In this document: piece by piece, positions 40,976 to 43,164 of the stretch | How the letters are laid out: each line of letters starts with the position of its first letter | How positions within the stretch are numbered: the stretch's first letter is position 1 | DNA from: B2-G16 sp964528085 | Lineage (GTDB): Bacteria > Bipolaricaulota > Bipolaricaulia > UBA7950 > UBA9294 | Assembly (NCBI GenBank): GCA_964528085.1 | Contig: CAZGRE010000008.1 | Location: 1-43,164 of the forward strand | Length of the DNA stretch: 43,164 nucleotides | Direction of reading: 5' to 3' | Position numbers and translations under genes: made by a program | Notes under the pieces: generated by a model | Told to the model about the DNA's origin: nothing | The model's input: only the letters and a program-made list of their open reading frames with translations | Database searches by the model: none

Positions 40976-42063
40976 CGGCCGCCCCTTTCATCGAGCAGCC
41001 AACAAGCGGCGGCGTGTCCAGCTGCAACTTCCTGAAGCTCCGGAGCCTGTGTGTGACAGATCTCCATGGCATGAGGACATCGTGGCTCGAATCCGCATCC
41101 TTCCGGTGCCTCCGAGGGATCCGGCACGACCCCCTCAATTGGGATCAGACGGTGGCGGCTGTCGACCAGCGAGGGGATCGAATGCATCAGCCCTTGGGTA
41201 TAAGGATGCATTGGGTTGTGGAAGAGATCATGAACCGATGCGCTCTCGACAATCTTGCCCAGATACATCACGGCTACCTCATCCACCATATCCGCGATCA
41301 CAGCGAGATCGTGGGTGATGAACTGAATCGCTGCATTGAACTCCTTCTGCAAGCTCTTCATCAGCTCAAGAACCTGTGCTTGGATCGTTACGTCCAACGC
41401 CGTAGTCGGTTCGTCAGCGATTAACAGCTTCGGGTTGCAGGAGAGCGCCATGGCGATCATGGCACGTTGACGCATTCCGCCGGACAGCTGGTGTGGGTAT
41501 TCATCGATGCGCTTTTCGGGGAGGGGAATCCCTACAGCGTGGAGTAGCTCGAGCGCGCGGGCTCGTGCGTCGCGTTTAGAAACCTTTCGGTGTAACCGAA
41601 TCGCCTCGATTATCTGCCAACCGATCGTGAATAGAGGATTCAGAGACGTCATCGGCTCCTGGAAGATCATAGCGATTTCGTTACCGCGGATTGTGCGCAT
41701 CGCTTGGCCGCGTGGGTGAAGGCGTGTAAGGTCTATAACTTCGTGAGGGTCGGATCTGTGGTAGAGTATATGCCCGGCAACGATCTTCCCTGGGGGCGAA
41801 GGGACTAAGCCCATAATCGCCAGTGCCGTAACTGTCTTTCCACAGCCGCTTTCCCCGACGATACCTAGCGTTCTCTCTCGCTGGATCTCGTAGCCGACGC
41901 CATCGACTGCGCGGATGATGTCGCCGGCTCCGCCCATGGAAAAGTAGACCTTGAGGTCGACCACCTGAAGCAGACTTCGATCGGTGTCCGCAAGGCCACC
42001 CAGAGGCTGTATTGTCGGTTGATATCGTCTTTGTCTCAACGAGCTCACATACTCCCTGCGCAA
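40972..42063 (-). CDS. Peptide ABC transporter ATPase (DppD/OppD type), first gene of the operon
   Basis: A 363-aa ATP-binding subunit with Walker A GESGCGKTVTALAIMG, Q-loop MIFQEPMTSLNPLFTIG, signature LSGGMRQRAMIAMAL and Walker B LLIADEPTTALDVT, and a C-terminal Cys motif (GCGFEPRCPHAMEIC). The start is uncertain: TTG 42063 is the longest, and GTG 42048 and TTG 42036 are alternatives; conserved sequence begins only at LLQVVDLKVYF. AGGGAG lies just before GTG 42048 but rather close. A promoter with TTGTCT-18-TATAGT lies about 110 nt upstream. Confidence 0.88.
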   Translation of the reverse strand: MRREYVSSLRQRRYQPTIQPLGGLADTDRSLLQVVDLKVYFSMGGAGDIIRAVDGVGYEIQRERTLGIVGESGCGKTVTALAIMGLVPSPPGKIVAGHILYHRSDPHEVIDLTRLHPRGQAMRTIRGNEIAMIFQEPMTSLNPLFTIGWQIIEAIRLHRKVSKRDARARALELLHAVGIPLPEKRIDEYPHQLSGGMRQRAMIAMALSCNPKLLIADEPTTALDVTIQAQVLELMKSLQKEFNAAIQFITHDLAVIADMVDEVAVMYLGKIVESASVHDLFHNPMHPYTQGLMHSIPSLVDSRHRLIPIEGVVPDPSEAPEGCGFEPRCPHAMEICHTQAPELQEVAAGHAAACWLLDERGGR

Positions 42064-42490
42064 TCAAAACGTTCTGATTTTAGGCAAACAGCTTGAGAAG
42101 ATTCTCATGGGCCGTGTACGGTGCTCCTGATTCCAGAATGACCAGATCTCCTTTTCATTGCAATGGCCCACTATACAATAAGTATGATTCCGAAGACAAC
42201 CCCCTCGCCCAGGCAGTTTACGGCGGCGAGTCGTAGGAAAGTGACGCCTTGCGAGGGAATAGCATCGGTTCAACCCTTTGAGCCCCTTCCGTTCACAAGT
42301 ATGGTTAAATAATCCATGAAATAATGCCAAACGCTAAGTATTTTTTAATAAGAACCAAGCTGGGCCTTGCGGTTTTTTCTGACGGTCGTAAGGTATCCGA
42401 TCCAAGGTACGAAGACGCTTAGGCGATGGCAAGGCTGATGTAAACGGGAGCAGCCACGCCGATCATACGATAAGCGATCTGTTCCAAGAC
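42064..42490. other. Gene-free stretch upstream of the peptide transporter operon
   Basis: No conserved gene is seen. It contains the likely operon promoter (42170-42199), a possible 17-codon reading frame after GGAG-poor sequence around 42160-42108, and AT-rich sequence with a T6 run near 42343. The segment 42422-42489 on the minus strand has an open frame (VYISLAIA at its end) too short to call. I see no riboswitch. Confidence 0.5.
42170..42199 (-). promoter_or_regulatory. Probable promoter of the peptide transporter operon
   Basis: On the minus strand TTGTCT (42199-42194), 18-nt spacer, TATAGT (42175-42170). The leader to the first gene would be about 100 nt. Confidence 0.5.
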
Positions 42491-42855
42491 CTACTCCGAC
42501 TGATTGAACCCTTCGAGCACACGGGAGACGGTCTTGCGGTCGATTCCCACCGGATCGGCGGCGTGGAGGAACGCGAACCATTCCTCGAACGCCCGCGGGA
42601 ACTCGGCGTAGTTGTAGACGTGGCCGATCTCAAGCACCGTACATTCACCGATTCTGCGCTCCGTCAGCCGGCTGACCGCATCTTCGACCGCATGCCCGGC
42701 CGTCGAGTAGACGACCCGGCACGGCCACTCGGCCACGTCGCGTTCGCGTTCGTCGGCTCACAATGGACAACGAACACCGAGACCGGCGCCTCATCCATTG
42801 CGAACCCCGAGGCCGAAACCGCCAGGAGGAGAAGAAAGCCTGTGATAAATCGCAT
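42491..42855 (-). pseudogene. Small secreted protein gene split by a frameshift
   Basis: Two overlapping frames together make one sensible protein of about 120 aa. The first starts at ATG 42855, with AAGGGAGG upstream, and gives a signal peptide (MRFITGFLLLLAVSASGFA) and then SVFVVHCEPTN. The second frame takes over at about 42735-42755 and gives DVAEWPCRVVYSTAGHAVED, then TVLEIGHVYNYAEFPRAFEE, to a stop at 42491. Past the junction the first frame becomes Arg/Ser-rich and non-protein-like; before it the second frame meets a stop. A one-base change in the GCGAACGCGACG tract (or a sequencing error) explains this. No family is recognised. Confidence 0.7.
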
Positions 42856-42994
42856 CGAACCTCCCTTACGCTACCAAGAATACCACAGAAAAAGGGATCA
42901 TGTTTCACTCTTGCAGCCGGAAGGGGTGAGATTCGGCCGGTTGTGGGGGCTAAGGATGTTACGAAAGCTTGGGGATCGAGGAAGCGGATTACCC

Positions 42995-43023
42995 TTGTGA
43001 ATAGAACGAACGTTCGTTATAGT
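42995..43023 (+). promoter_or_regulatory. Promoter of the TetR-family gene with operator in the spacer
   Basis: TTGTGA (42995-43000), 17-nt spacer, TATAGT (43018-43023). A perfect palindrome lies in the spacer. The ATG is 8 nt past the -10, again predicting a leaderless mRNA. Confidence 0.68.
43005..43018. promoter_or_regulatory. Perfect 14-bp palindrome, probable TetR operator
   Basis: AACGAACGTTCGTT lies between the -35 and -10 of the TetR-family gene. Short perfect palindromes with GAACGTTC-like centres are typical TetR-family operators, so autorepression is likely. Confidence 0.75.
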
Positions 43024-43031
43024 TTTGTGCT

Positions 43032-43164
43032 ATGCAGGTTAGGGGAGAGAAACTGGAGGAGAGGATCCTCGATGCGGCGGAGAGGCTCTTCGCAAAGCAG
43101 GGTTTCGCTGCGACAGGGATGCGGGCGATCTCCCAGGCGGCGAGGGCCTCGATCGGCGCTGTTT
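43032..43164 (+). CDS. TetR-family transcriptional regulator (N-terminal part, cut by window end)
   Basis: The 44 residues visible are the start of a TetR DNA-binding domain: KLEERILDAAERLFAKQGFA followed by TGMRAISQAARASIGAV, i.e. helix 1, helix 2 and the start of the recognition helix. The gene runs past position 43164. The ligand-binding domain, and so the signal, cannot be seen. The palindrome in its promoter suggests autorepression. Confidence 0.88.
   Translation, partial: MQVRGEKLEERILDAAERLFAKQGFAATGMRAISQAARASIGAV

Noticed and set aside
42422..42489. Short open minus-strand segment ending VYISLAIA
   Set aside because: It is only about 22 codons with no start signal; it may be a remnant but cannot be supported.
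35979..43032. Integrative element inserted at tRNA-Ala
   Set aside because: No integrase gene and no second copy of the tRNA 3' end were found in the window.
1..43164. CRISPR array or transposon
   Set aside because: No regularly spaced repeats, no transposase and no terminal inverted repeats were seen.

Overview
The window is a high-GC bacterial chromosome segment carrying about 40 protein genes, seven tRNAs and a probable replication origin. Bacterial identity is clear from dnaA, dciA, HslVU, RarA, RnpA, GreA, UvrC and TTGACA/TATAAT-type promoters. The phylum cannot be fixed from the sequence. The mix of HslVU, DciA, a LarA-family racemase, rnpA uncoupled from rpmH and many apparently leaderless genes would fit a deep-branching candidate phylum such as Bipolaricaulota/Acetothermia, but that is only an inference.

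Region 1 (1-10.8 kb) is a metal-homeostasis locus. It holds an exported hydrolase/deacetylase fusion with a ZIP transporter, a Cys-rich lipoprotein, a DMT exporter with a His-rich tail, a CsoR copper sensor, a small membrane protein with a CopB-type (CPH) P1B ATPase, a DUF302 protein, a ZntA-type (CPC) P1B ATPase and a DUF1573-rhodanese fusion. Three G/C palindromes, each placed just downstream of a 17-nt-spaced promoter, precede csoR, the copB operon and the lipoprotein gene. They define a local CsoR regulon.

Region 2 (10.8-20 kb) is housekeeping: a ferritin-like protein with DUF47, birA overlapping a larA homologue, metK, an MgtC-like protein, thrS and hslUV. Region 3 (19.9-24.5 kb) is the replication hub: dciA, dnaA, a DnaA-box-rich non-coding stretch taken as oriC, six tRNA genes, rarA and a 56-aa ribbon-helix-helix protein. 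Region 4 (24.5-36 kb) holds an acyl-CoA synthetase, trxB, xseAB, rnpA-greA-lysS-PAP2, an aminotransferase, an M42 aminopeptidase, uvrC and tRNA-Ala.

Region 5 (36.2-42.1 kb) is a complete dipeptide/oligopeptide ABC transporter operon in the order ATPase-ATPase-permease-permease-binding protein. It ends in an intrinsic terminator and looks less GC-rich than its surroundings. The window closes with a frameshifted small secreted protein gene and the 5' end of a TetR-family regulator whose promoter spacer contains a perfect palindrome.

A recurring feature is a good -10 hexamer only 6-9 nt before the start codon with no Shine-Dalgarno sequence (trxB, rnpA, rarA, uvrC, larA, tetR, xseA). These genes are predicted to be transcribed as leaderless mRNAs, alongside other genes that carry strong Shine-Dalgarno sequences.
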